Source: an uncultured Lachnospiraceae bacterium (GTDB taxonomy: Bacteria > Bacillota > Clostridia > Lachnospirales > Lachnospiraceae). Taken from it: DNA of 23,430 nt. The position numbers and the translations under genes are program-made. The DNA is taken from positions 1 to 23,430 of the forward strand of contig CAJUTC010000048.1 of NCBI GenBank assembly GCA_910589195.1, written 5' to 3'. Positions 1 through 6,837 of the stretch are shown here, one piece after another; position 1 is the first letter of the stretch, and every line of letters starts with the position of its first letter. Under the pieces are notes generated by a model. The model did no database searches. It saw nothing but the letters and a program-made list of their open reading frames with translations, and was not told the origin of the DNA.

Positions 1-4
1 GATG

Positions 5-55
5 GTATGCCTCTAAAATTTCGTCATGTTTTTTAGGGGGTGTCTGAACTGTTAC
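5..55. repeat. Terminal inverted repeat, left copy
   Basis: This 51-bp sequence matches the reverse complement of 23380-23430 at 50 of 51 positions; the single difference is at position 28. The inner border of both copies reads GAACTGTTAC. The similarity stops there apart from a short AGCTT that could be aligned with a gap. Both window ends therefore enter the same sequence from the same side. A shorter copy of the inner half lies at 2153-2172. I do not recognise the parent element and no transposase lies next to it here. Confidence 0.9.
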
Positions 56-95
56 TAAAGCTTGTGTTTACCGTGTCATTATGTATAAATGTGGC

Positions 96-124
96 TTTAC
101 AGACTGCGAAAAGTGTGTTATTTT
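96..124 (+). promoter_or_regulatory. Possible promoter of the first surface-protein gene
   Basis: TTTACA (96-101) is followed after 17 bases by TATTTT (119-124) inside an AT-rich stretch. The -10 box is poor. Just downstream, TACCC and GGGTA around 138-153 can form a short hairpin in the leader. This is the best candidate upstream of the gene, but it rests only on consensus matching. Confidence 0.3.
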
Positions 125-208
125 ATATAAAAAGCGTACCCTCTTCTGGGTATATGGATGCTTTTGCATATTTTACAAATTTATTCTAAAAAGGAAAGGA
201 AAATGATT

Positions 209-967
209 ATGAACAGAAAGAGAATCCGCACAGCAGTAATCGCATTGGCTATGGCAGCAGCAAGCTGCTTCCCGGCATTAGCATTTCCAGCTACAGAAGC
301 TGGCACGATGCCAAATGATATTGAAATAAAGAATGGGGATGGGACTCCGGTGGAACAGATTCCACTGGGAGATGCATTTGGTACGGCGTATATTGAGGAT
401 GAGTGGATGAAAGAGAACTATTGGTATGAGAGCGAGTATTTCAGAAGAATGCCGGACACACCAGCCTATAGAGTCCACGAGGATGCGGTATTTATCATGC
501 CTGCGGACGGATATTATGAGATTTGCATTGAAGGAAGCGGATATCAAAGCTACAGCGCCGGAGTGAAGACCTCGACAGAATGGGTTGAAGCAAAGAAAGG
601 CGATGTCATTCCGCTGGTAAACAAAGAGATTAAATTGAGTGGAGGAGATATGGGTAGTTATTTGTATCGGATGTATCTGGTTGCTGGGATGGACGATAGC
701 TCATTGTCCGGAACGTCTTCCTGGAGCTACCGGGTAGGTACAGGCAGTGCCCAGTCCGCCGGGGAAACATCTGTTCCGGCTGCAGGCTGGAGCCAGGATG
801 ACAAGGGATGGCGTGTTCAGAATGCAGATGGCTCCTGGATGATGGATGAATGGTATCGGGATGATGACGGAAAGTGGTACTATATGGGCGCTGACGGATA
901 TATGCTGACAGATACCACAACCCCGGACGGATATAAAGTAAATGCAGATGGAGTCTGGATACAGTAA
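209..967 (+). CDS. Secreted protein with C-terminal cell-wall-binding repeats
   Basis: This is a probable exported surface protein of 252 residues. I chose the ATG at 209 because AAAGGA (195-200) lies 8 bases upstream; in-frame ATGs at 158 and 203 are worse placed. The N-terminus has a basic start, a hydrophobic stretch and an ALA-F boundary near residues 25-26, as in a Sec signal peptide. The central part (about 30-185) is acidic and rich in Tyr and Trp and has no fold I recognise. The last 60 residues contain GW...NADGSW, DDDGKWYYMGADGYM and NADGVW units, which are typical of the choline/cell-wall-binding repeat superfamily (PF01473/PF19085 type) in clostridial surface proteins. Those repeats usually anchor a protein non-covalently to wall polymers. 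It appears to be transcribed alone and to end at the hairpins downstream. The role of the central domain is unknown. Confidence 0.8.
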   Translation: MNRKRIRTAVIALAMAAASCFPALAFPATEAGTMPNDIEIKNGDGTPVEQIPLGDAFGTAYIEDEWMKENYWYESEYFRRMPDTPAYRVHEDAVFIMPADGYYEICIEGSGYQSYSAGVKTSTEWVEAKKGDVIPLVNKEIKLSGGDMGSYLYRMYLVAGMDDSSLSGTSSWSYRVGTGSAQSAGETSVPAAGWSQDDKGWRVQNADGSWMMDEWYRDDDGKWYYMGADGYMLTDTTTPDGYKVNADGVWIQ

Positions 968-1112
968 AATAAGACCGGATGAACGTGAATGGGCAAAAAT
1001 GCAGATATGCTCTGCAGTCCGAGCCGGAAGTTATTTCTGATCAGGCTTGTTTTTGACCCAAAGCGGAGCATCGTGACTTTGACCAATGGGCAGGAGGGCT
1101 GGATAGCATAGC

Positions 1113-1212
1113 TTATGAGAAGCACGTTTAGCTTCTCATAAAAGGCGCATACGCTTGCGCCGCCCATCCGACTATAGGAAACTGCTTTTGTTTCCTAATA
1201 GTATAATTTTTT
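1113..1212 (+). other. Three consecutive hairpins, terminator-like end
   Basis: Three foldable units follow one another. The first is a perfect 11-bp stem (1113-1123 with 1131-1141). The second is a 6-bp stem GGCGCA/TGCGCC (1144-1149 with 1156-1161). The third is a 12-bp stem with one bulge (1171-1182 with 1190-1202), followed by ATAATTTTTT. The last unit looks like an intrinsic terminator for the preceding gene. Three in a row is more than a terminator needs, so this could also be a dispersed intergenic element or a small RNA. No start or RBS is visible inside. Confidence 0.6.
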
Positions 1213-1261
1213 GGTAAGTTAATATGTTTGGTCATACATAATTTTACACCAACTGCCGAAA

Positions 1262-1303
1262 GGGGCTGCGCACTAATTACTTAGTGCGGCAGCCCCATAT
1301 TTT
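1262..1303 (+). terminator. Strong hairpin terminator
   Basis: A 15-bp stem with one bulged G and a TTAC loop (GGGGCTGCGCACTAA at 1262-1276 with 1281-1296) is followed by ATATTTT. It could stop readthrough from the surface gene and insulate the gene that starts at 1374. Confidence 0.75.
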
Positions 1304-1373
1304 AAGCAGTGAAAGTCTGCACCGTGTTTCCCGACCTGGTCAGAGCCTTTCGCAGAAAGGTGTATCCTAAACA

Positions 1374-1997
1374 ATGAATATTTGGAGTGGATTTAGAAAA
1401 ACAAGAGTTCTTTTCCTGGCGACCCTTCTGGTCTTATCCGGCGGGCGGCAGGGGTATGCAGCGGAAAACAGAGAGGATTACCTGGCCGTGTTTGATGCGG
1501 ATTACTACTATAGCCAGTACCCGAACCTTCAGGAATCTATCGGTTATGACCCGGAGAAGCTGCTGGATCATTTCGTGTCCACAGGTGCAAGAGAGGGGCG
1601 TTCAGGCAATCCTGAGTTTAACCTGCGGGGCTATGTTTTCCACACTTTACGGAAACATATGCCATGCGCTTCTGCCGGCAACGGAGCGTCATCCCCACTC
1701 ATCTGGGATTTCCTATATCCCGGCAGGTCTGGATACGACGATTTCAGAGGGATACAAGGATCTGAAATTTATCAATCCATATCATATCAGGAGCTACTTA
1801 TGATCGTGGCAGAAACAGCAGATGGGATCCTGACAGTTTCCCTGGAGTCTGCAGAACAGGAGATGAAGCCGGAAGAGGGTAAAGGGGGAAGCCTCATAGA
1901 GCAGGGCAGCAGGCAGGTGTCAGGGTCGGGTGTGGAGTATCAGGAGAAGATATGGAGCATATGGAATCGACAAAAAACGGAACAGAAGCGTCTGTAA
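1374..1997 (+). CDS. Putative secreted protein with YY..YP-L...HF...G..EGR domain; C-terminus doubtful
   Basis: This is a 207-residue reading frame with a signal peptide (basic start, LFLATLLVLSG core, probable cleavage near GYAA-E at about 30). Residues 36-85 carry FDADYYYSQYPNLQ, then LLDHFVSTGAREGRSGNPEF. This arrangement is familiar from secreted or surface proteins in clostridia and other bacteria, where it often occurs in repeats; its function is not known to me. Beyond about residue 90 the sequence resembles nothing I know. After about 1930 another frame also reads like protein (...SVSRVIEQPQKPAQ, ending near 2033), so the 3' end may be frameshifted or eroded. The RBS is weak: AGAAAGG lies 13 bases upstream and can pair with CCTTT just before it. 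From 1998 to 2141 I see no intact gene. Confidence 0.55.
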   Translation: MNIWSGFRKTRVLFLATLLVLSGGRQGYAAENREDYLAVFDADYYYSQYPNLQESIGYDPEKLLDHFVSTGAREGRSGNPEFNLRGYVFHTLRKHMPCASAGNGASSPLIWDFLYPGRSGYDDFRGIQGSEIYQSISYQELLMIVAETADGILTVSLESAEQEMKPEEGKGGSLIEQGSRQVSGSGVEYQEKIWSIWNRQKTEQKRL

Positions 1998-2141
1998 GCA
2001 GAGTGATCGAACAGCCACAGAAACCGGCACAGTAAATCCTCGTCCGATATCAATGAATACCCGTCATCCGGCAGCCCGGATTCCGGCCACTACGTGCATC
2101 CTCCCAGCCGGTCAGCGCAGCGATTCTCATGGGCAGATGCC

Positions 2142-2172
2142 GTAACAGTTCAAGGGGTATCTGAACTGTTAC
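2142..2172. repeat. Internal copy of the terminal-repeat border, as a hairpin
   Basis: GTAACAGTTC (2142-2151) and GAACTGTTAC (2163-2172) form perfect 10-bp arms around an 11-base loop. The stretch AGGGGTATCTGAACTGTTAC (2153-2172) matches the border of both terminal repeats with only one or two differences. It may be a solo end or scar of the same element. There is no T-tract, so it is unlikely to be an ordinary terminator. Confidence 0.7.
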
Positions 2173-2233
2173 TTGGAGATAGGAAAAAGAGAAACAAGAA
2201 AGATATGGCTATCTATCATGGAAAAATGAAAAA

Positions 2234-2269
2234 GTGTCTGCCCGCAAAATTTATTTTGCGGGCAGACAC
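2234..2269 (-). terminator. Terminator of the AbrB-family gene
   Basis: A perfect 16-bp stem (2234-2249 with 2254-2269) with a 4-base loop lies 17 bases after the stop codon of the minus-strand regulator. On that strand it is followed by CTTTTTCATTTTT. It could also stop plus-strand readthrough from the eroded surface gene. Confidence 0.85.
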
Positions 2270-2286
2270 CTGATAGCTGATAAAGA

Positions 2287-2550
2287 TTACTCAACAATGG
2301 TCATGCCAGCAATTTTTGCTAGTCTGCGAATTGATTGCCTTGAAACCTTCCGGCCTTCAAACTCAATCAGATCTTCTGTACTTCCATCAAAAATATCAGC
2401 CGACTCGGCTTTTCGCAGGATAATGCAATTATCCTGGACTGAAATTTCCAGTCCGTCCTTCACATCCAGATCAAGGCTTCTCCGAAGCTCAATAGGGAGT
2501 GTGATTCTTCCAAGTTCATCAAGTTTCCGTACAACTCCTGTGGTTTTCAT
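2287..2550 (-). CDS. AbrB/SpoVT-family DNA-binding regulator
   Basis: This is an 87-residue transition-state-type regulator. The N-terminal half (GVVRKLDELGRITLPIELRR, then LEISVQDNCIILRK, residues 5-48) is a textbook SpoVT/AbrB swapped-hairpin DNA-binding domain, which acts as a dimer or tetramer. The start at 2550 is set by AGAAGGGGG 7-8 bases upstream; an upstream in-frame start at 2583 lacks this. The C-terminal part reads IFDGSTEDLIEFEGRKVSRQS. In many clostridial relatives, as I remember them, the equivalent segment carries two CxxC pairs (CIFCG...VC..C); here Asp and Ser occupy those places, so a metal site would be lost. The gene is divergent from the fatty acid operon, 264 bases from fabH, and has its own promoter and terminator. 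Control of that operon is possible but is not shown by the sequence. Confidence 0.88.
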   Translation of the reverse strand: MKTTGVVRKLDELGRITLPIELRRSLDLDVKDGLEISVQDNCIILRKAESADIFDGSTEDLIEFEGRKVSRQSIRRLAKIAGMTIVE

Positions 2551-2603
2551 AGTAAACCCCCTTCTAACTATTACGCAATTCATTGTGCACCCCCTGCGTT
2601 TTT

Positions 2604-2633
2604 ATAATACCATATATTGTAAGGAAAAGTCAA
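2604..2633 (-). promoter_or_regulatory. Promoter of the AbrB-family gene
   Basis: Read on the minus strand, TTGACT (2633-2628) and TATTAT (2609-2604) are separated by 18 bases. Transcription would start near 2597, giving a leader of about 47 bases before the chosen ATG. This placement supports the 2550 start over the one at 2583. Confidence 0.65.
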
Positions 2634-2732
2634 TGTTTTCCGATATAGTCAGAATATTGTCTAAAAAAGATAATGGAAATCGTTTTTGATATAATGGAAT
2701 TTAACATAATTGCAGCTCTTTTCAAAAAAGTA

Positions 2733-2761
2733 TTGACAAACGAAAATATATCCTCTACTAT
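2733..2761 (+). promoter_or_regulatory. Main promoter of the fatty acid operon
   Basis: TTGACA (2733-2738), a 17-base spacer and TACTAT (2756-2761) form a near-consensus vegetative promoter. It lies 54 bases before fabH. The palindrome at 2762-2780 begins immediately after the -10 box and covers the expected start site near 2768, so a bound repressor should block initiation. Confidence 0.85.
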
Positions 2762-2780
2762 TACTTTGAGTTTCAAAGTA
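2762..2780. promoter_or_regulatory. FabT-like operator palindrome
   Basis: TACTTTGA-GTT-TCAAAGTA is a perfect 8-bp inverted repeat with a 3-base spacer. Its core TTTGA-N3-TCAAA has the same layout as the site bound by FabT, the MarR-family repressor of streptococcal fatty acid genes (core TTTGATTATCAAA). Its position over the transcription start fits repression. No fabT/marR gene lies in this window, so the cognate protein must be encoded elsewhere or be a different factor. Confidence 0.7.
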
Positions 2781-2814
2781 TTTGTAAATTTTAATCAATG
2801 GTTAAGGGTGGATT

Positions 2815-3777
2815 ATGACAACAAGAATCATAGGAACCGGATCCTGCCCCGGGGATCATGTAGTATCCAATGGAGATTTGGCCAAAATTGTGGAAACCAG
2901 CCATGAGTGGATCTATACTCGGACAGGCATTCAAACCAGGCATTTAAGTACAGGTCTGGGAACTTCCGGTATGGCGGCAGAAGCAGCAAAACTTGCCTGT
3001 GACAACGCAAACATAAATCCGGAAGATTTAGATTTAATTTTATTGGCAACCTCAACCCCGGAATATTGTTTTCCCAATGGAGCGTGCCAGGTGCAGGAAA
3101 AGTTAGGGGCGGTAAACGCGGCTGCATTTGATATCAGCGCGGCATGCTCTGGTTTTATATTTGCCCTGCAGACAGCAGGAAGTTTTCTTGCTTCTGGTAC
3201 ATTTCGGAATATATTGGTAATCGGAGCAGATGATTTAAGCAAAATAACAGACTGGGGAGATAGAGGGACTTGTGTTTTATTTGGCGACGGCGCTGGAGCT
3301 GTAGTGGTACGGGCAGAAGAAACAGGCTGCTTTCACGGAATTATGAAAGCAGACGGTAAGAAGGGAAAGGTTCTGTCTTGCCCTGCAAGGTCAGAGGGAA
3401 ATTTCCTTACAGGGAAAACTCCTGAAATGGGATATATTTCCATGGATGGGCAAGAAGTCTTTAAATTTGCCGTAAAAAAGGTTCCGGAATGTATCAGCCA
3501 GCTATTATCGGAACAGAAAATCAGTAAAGAAGAAATCAGATACTATATTTTGCACCAAGCCAATAAAAGGATCCTTGAGGCAGTTGCGAAAAGGCTGGAT
3601 GAACCTGTGGAGAAATTTCCTATGAATATTGGGGAATATGGAAATACTTCTGCCGCTTCTATTCCGATTTTATTGGATGAAATGAACCGGGAAGGAAAGC
3701 TTGACCGGGGAGATAAATTAGTTTTAGCAGGTTTTGGAGGAGGCCTTACATGGGGATCGGTACTGCTTGAATGGTAA
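2815..3777 (+). CDS. fabH: Beta-ketoacyl-ACP synthase III
   Basis: FabH condenses acetyl-CoA or another short acyl-CoA with malonyl-ACP and so starts each fatty acid chain in the cytoplasm. The protein has 320 residues, normal for the family. The catalytic triad is visible: Cys111 in DISAACSGF, His247 in HQANKR and Asn277 in GEYGNTSA. A GGGLTWGS stretch typical of the family closes the C-terminus. The start at 2815 follows AAGGG by 6 bases. It is the first gene of the operon, directly after the promoter and FabT-like operator. The 116 bases to acpP hold no clear signal other than the acpP ribosome binding site. Confidence 0.96.
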   Translation: MTTRIIGTGSCPGDHVVSNGDLAKIVETSHEWIYTRTGIQTRHLSTGLGTSGMAAEAAKLACDNANINPEDLDLILLATSTPEYCFPNGACQVQEKLGAVNAAAFDISAACSGFIFALQTAGSFLASGTFRNILVIGADDLSKITDWGDRGTCVLFGDGAGAVVVRAEETGCFHGIMKADGKKGKVLSCPARSEGNFLTGKTPEMGYISMDGQEVFKFAVKKVPECISQLLSEQKISKEEIRYYILHQANKRILEAVAKRLDEPVEKFPMNIGEYGNTSAASIPILLDEMNREGKLDRGDKLVLAGFGGGLTWGSVLLEW

Positions 3778-3893
3778 CCAGATCCGGACACCCTAAAAAA
3801 TCAAATTATAAAATCAGAGGTTCCGTCAAGGAAATTAAGAAGAGGTTTCGCAAACGCCTAAAATAAAAAGATAATAAAAGGAGATTTAAAATC

Positions 3894-4127
3894 ATGTTAG
3901 AGAAGATGAAAGAGTTAATTGCAGACCAGTTAAGCGTAGAGGCTGATATTATTACAGAAGCTTCCACATTTAAAGATGATTTAGGAGCTGATTCCCTGGA
4001 CTTATTTGAGCTGGTAATGGCTTTGGAAGATGAGTACAGCGTTGAAATTCCTGCCGAAGATTTAGAAAAAATGGTTACGGTAGGCGACGTTATGAATTAT
4101 TTAAAAGATAAAGGTGTTGAGGCGTAA
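3894..4127 (+). CDS. acpP: Acyl carrier protein
   Basis: This 77-residue acidic protein carries the growing acyl chain on a 4'-phosphopantetheine arm. The attachment site is Ser34 in DDLGADSLD, the canonical motif. The remaining helices (LVMALEDEYSVEIP, VGDVMNYL) match standard AcpP. The start has a strong AAAGGAG about 10 bases upstream. It lies two bases before fabK, so the two are surely cotranscribed and perhaps translationally coupled. Confidence 0.97.
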   Translation: MLEKMKELIADQLSVEADIITEASTFKDDLGADSLDLFELVMALEDEYSVEIPAEDLEKMVTVGDVMNYLKDKGVEA

Positions 4128-4129
4128 TC

Positions 4130-5050
4130 ATGGAAACAAGAGTTACTAAAATGCTGGGAATCCAGTATCCCATTATCCAAGGAGGCATGGCCTGGGTAGC
4201 AGAGCACCATCTTGCAGCCGCCGTTTCGGCTGCAGGAGGTCTGGGGTTAATCGGCGGCGCAAATGCCCCGGGAGAGGTAGTCAGGGAAGAGATCCGGAAA
4301 GCAAAAGAATTAACGGATAAGCCTTTTGGTGTAAATGTTATGTTGATGAGTCCATATGCGGATGATGTTGCGAAAGTAGTTGTAGAGGAAGGCATACAGG
4401 TTGTAACCACAGGGGCTGGAAATCCGGAAAAGTACATGGATCTTTGGAAGTCTGCCAAAATTAAAGTAATCCCGGTAGTAGCTTCCGTAGCATTGGCAAA
4501 GAGAATGGAAAAATATGGGGCTGACGCGGTTGTAGCAGAAGGATGTGAATCCGGTGGCCATATTGGGGAAGCAACTACGATGACCTTGGTTCCCCAGGTA
4601 AAAGACGCCGTGTCTATTCCGGTTATTGCGGCCGGAGGAATTGGAGATGGAAGAGGAATTGCCGCTTCCTTTATGTTAGGAGCGGAGGCTGTCCAGATAG
4701 GAACACGGTTTGTAGTTGCAAATGAATCCATTGTCCATGAAAATTATAAGCAAAGAATCATAAAAGCAAAAGATATTGATTCAGCAGTAACCGGACGGAG
4801 TCATGGTCATCCCATCCGTGGCCTTCGAAATAAGATGACCAGAGAATATTTAAAAATGGAGCAGGAAGGGAAATCCTTCGAGGAATTGGAATACCTTACC
4901 TTAGGATCCCTTAGGAGAGCAGTCCAGGAGGGAGATGTCCAGGAAGGAACCGTAATGGCTGGACAGATTGCTGGAATGATTGGAAAAGAGCAGAGCTGTA
5001 AAGAAATAATTGAAGAGATGATGGCAGAGGCCAGCGCCCTTTTAAAGTAG
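4130..5050 (+). CDS. fabK: Enoyl-ACP reductase II (FMN-dependent)
   Basis: FabK reduces trans-2-enoyl-ACP in the last step of each elongation cycle, using FMN and NAD(P)H. It is the flavoprotein alternative to FabI. The 306 residues form the nitronate monooxygenase-like TIM barrel. Visible motifs are PIIQGGMAWV near the N-terminus, GCESGGHIGE with His144 (equivalent to the catalytic His144 of pneumococcal FabK), AAGGIGDGRG (167-176), and GAEAVQIGTRF for phosphate binding. The position directly after acpP is the same as in streptococci. With no fabI in the window, FabK is probably the main enoyl reductase; organisms that use FabK are often insensitive to triclosan. Confidence 0.95.
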   Translation: METRVTKMLGIQYPIIQGGMAWVAEHHLAAAVSAAGGLGLIGGANAPGEVVREEIRKAKELTDKPFGVNVMLMSPYADDVAKVVVEEGIQVVTTGAGNPEKYMDLWKSAKIKVIPVVASVALAKRMEKYGADAVVAEGCESGGHIGEATTMTLVPQVKDAVSIPVIAAGGIGDGRGIAASFMLGAEAVQIGTRFVVANESIVHENYKQRIIKAKDIDSAVTGRSHGHPIRGLRNKMTREYLKMEQEGKSFEELEYLTLGSLRRAVQEGDVQEGTVMAGQIAGMIGKEQSCKEIIEEMMAEASALLK

Positions 5051-5150
5051 TAATTCCTTTAATAAGCGGCGGCACGTCAAGCCAGGCGTATGAACGATGA
5101 AGATTTAGGCTGAAAAGAAATGAATTCAGAGAAAAATTAAGGAGCCGCAT

Positions 5151-6074
5151 ATGAGCAAAATTGCATTTATATTCCCAGGCCAGGGTGCCCAGTACATTGG
5201 TATGGGCCAGGATTTTTATGAAAATACGGAAACCGGAAGGAAAATATTCGAAGATGCTTCTGCTTGGCTGGGGTTTTCTGTACCAGATTTATGTTTTCAG
5301 GAAAATAAACAGTTGGATATGACCGAGTATACCCAGGCCGCAATGGTAACGGTAAGTATTGCTATGATGAAGACACTTGAGGAAAAGGGTGTAAAGCCTG
5401 ACGCGGCAGCAGGACTGAGCCTGGGAGAATATGCGGCTTTGGTTGCGGCAGGCGTGCTTAATGAAAAGGATGCCATAACCACAGTACGCCAGAGGGGAAT
5501 CCTGATGCAGGAAGCAGTTCCTGTAGGCGTAGGCGCCATGGCAGCCGTATTAGGTCTTGGCGCAGAGGCAATTGAAGAAGTTGTATCGGATATTCCAGAT
5601 GTGTGGATTGCCAACTATAACTGCCCAGGCCAGATTGTAGTTTCCGGCAAAAAAGAAGCAGTAGAAACGGCTTGCGCGGCTTTAAAGGAAGCCGGGGCAA
5701 AACGGACAATCTTTCTAAATGTAAGCGGCCCCTTCCATTCCGGAATGCTTACAGAGGCAGGAAGAAAGCTTGGAAAGGTGTTAGAAGCCGCACAGATTCA
5801 TACACCAAAGATTCCTTACGTGGCAAATGTAACAGCAGAGTTTGTAACAGACGCTTCCATGGTAAAACCTCTGTTAGAGCAACAAGTATCCTCTTCTGTG
5901 CGTTGGCAGCAAAGCGTGGAAACTATGATTCAGGATGGAATTGATACATTTATTGAAATCGGGCCAGGAAAGACTCTGGCCGGCTTTATCAAGAAGATTA
6001 ACCGGACTGTAACAATCCTTAATATAGAAAAGTTAGAAGATGTGGAAAAGGTATTGGAGGCACTGCAAAAATGA
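5151..6074 (+). CDS. fabD: Malonyl-CoA:ACP transacylase
   Basis: FabD transfers malonyl from CoA to AcpP, supplying the extender unit. The 307-residue protein shows the QGAQ oxyanion motif (11-14), the nucleophile Ser90 in GLSLGE, Arg115 in RQRG and His196 in GPFHS, all in the usual order. The GPGKTLAGF stretch near residue 265 is also typical. The start is supported by AAGGAG upstream. The 100 bases between fabK and fabD contain no obvious promoter or hairpin. Its stop codon overlaps the fabG start (ATGA). Confidence 0.96.
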   Translation: MSKIAFIFPGQGAQYIGMGQDFYENTETGRKIFEDASAWLGFSVPDLCFQENKQLDMTEYTQAAMVTVSIAMMKTLEEKGVKPDAAAGLSLGEYAALVAAGVLNEKDAITTVRQRGILMQEAVPVGVGAMAAVLGLGAEAIEEVVSDIPDVWIANYNCPGQIVVSGKKEAVETACAALKEAGAKRTIFLNVSGPFHSGMLTEAGRKLGKVLEAAQIHTPKIPYVANVTAEFVTDASMVKPLLEQQVSSSVRWQQSVETMIQDGIDTFIEIGPGKTLAGFIKKINRTVTILNIEKLEDVEKVLEALQK

Positions 6075-6814
6075 TGTTGGAAAATCAGGTAGCATTAGTA
6101 ACAGGAGCAGGCAAGGGAATTGGAAAAGCCATTGCCCTTGCGTTAGCGTCAAACGGGGCTGCAGTAATCGTAAATTATAACGGATCCAAAGAGCGGGCAA
6201 AAGAAACCGTTAACCAGATTCAGGAAAATGGTGGAAAAGCGGAAGCCATTGGGTGTAATGTAGCAGACTTTAATTCCTGTAAGGAAATGCTGGAGGATGT
6301 AATTTCCCGTTACGGACGTTTGGATATTTTAGTAAATAATGCAGGAATTACGAAAGACAACCTTTTAATGAAAATGAGTGAAGAAGATTTTGACGCTGTT
6401 ATTGACATTAACTTAAAAGGGGCGTTTAACTGTATGAAACACGTAGCCCGCCAGATGATAAAACAGAAATCAGGCCGTATTATTAATATATCATCTGTAT
6501 CTGGCGTGGCAGGAAATGCAGGACAGGCAAATTACAGTGCTTCAAAAGCAGGTCTTATCGGCCTTACCAAAACAGCCGCAAAGGAGTTGGCCAGCAGAGG
6601 GATAACGGTAAATGCCATTGCCCCCGGATTTATCCAGACCGAAATGACAGACGTGCTTTCTGATGCCATAAAGTCAGCCGCTTTGGAAAAGATCCCAATG
6701 AAGCGTTTTGGGGAACCTGAGGATATTGCGCAGGCTGTTTTGTTTTTTGCTTCTGGCAATGCAAAGTATATTACCGGACAAGTAATCTGTGTAGACGGCG
6801 GCATGGTAATGTAG
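6071..6814 (+). CDS. fabG: 3-oxoacyl-ACP reductase
   Basis: FabG reduces 3-oxoacyl-ACP to 3-hydroxyacyl-ACP with NADPH. It is a 247-residue short-chain dehydrogenase with TGAGKGIG (11-18) for cofactor binding, LVNNAG, and the tetrad Asn114, Ser142, Tyr155 and Lys159 (YSASK). The first ATG overlaps the fabD stop by 4 bases, giving translational coupling; a second ATG follows immediately, so the true N-terminus could be one residue shorter. The family contains many dehydrogenases, but operon context makes this assignment firm. Confidence 0.95.
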   Translation: MMLENQVALVTGAGKGIGKAIALALASNGAAVIVNYNGSKERAKETVNQIQENGGKAEAIGCNVADFNSCKEMLEDVISRYGRLDILVNNAGITKDNLLMKMSEEDFDAVIDINLKGAFNCMKHVARQMIKQKSGRIINISSVSGVAGNAGQANYSASKAGLIGLTKTAAKELASRGITVNAIAPGFIQTEMTDVLSDAIKSAALEKIPMKRFGEPEDIAQAVLFFASGNAKYITGQVICVDGGMVM

Positions 6815-6837
6815 GATTGAAAAAGGAGATTGGATAT

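Noticed and set aside
1310..1373. Short structured stretch with ACCTGGTCAGAGCC resembling part of a signal recognition particle RNA.
   Set aside because: The conserved GGAAG-type loop and the closing stem are missing. The similarity is limited to a few bases.
6817..6837. TTG at 6817 as the start of fabF.
   Set aside because: The AAGGAG ribosome binding site lies after it and at the right distance from the ATG at 6838, where the conserved RRVVVTGLG begins.
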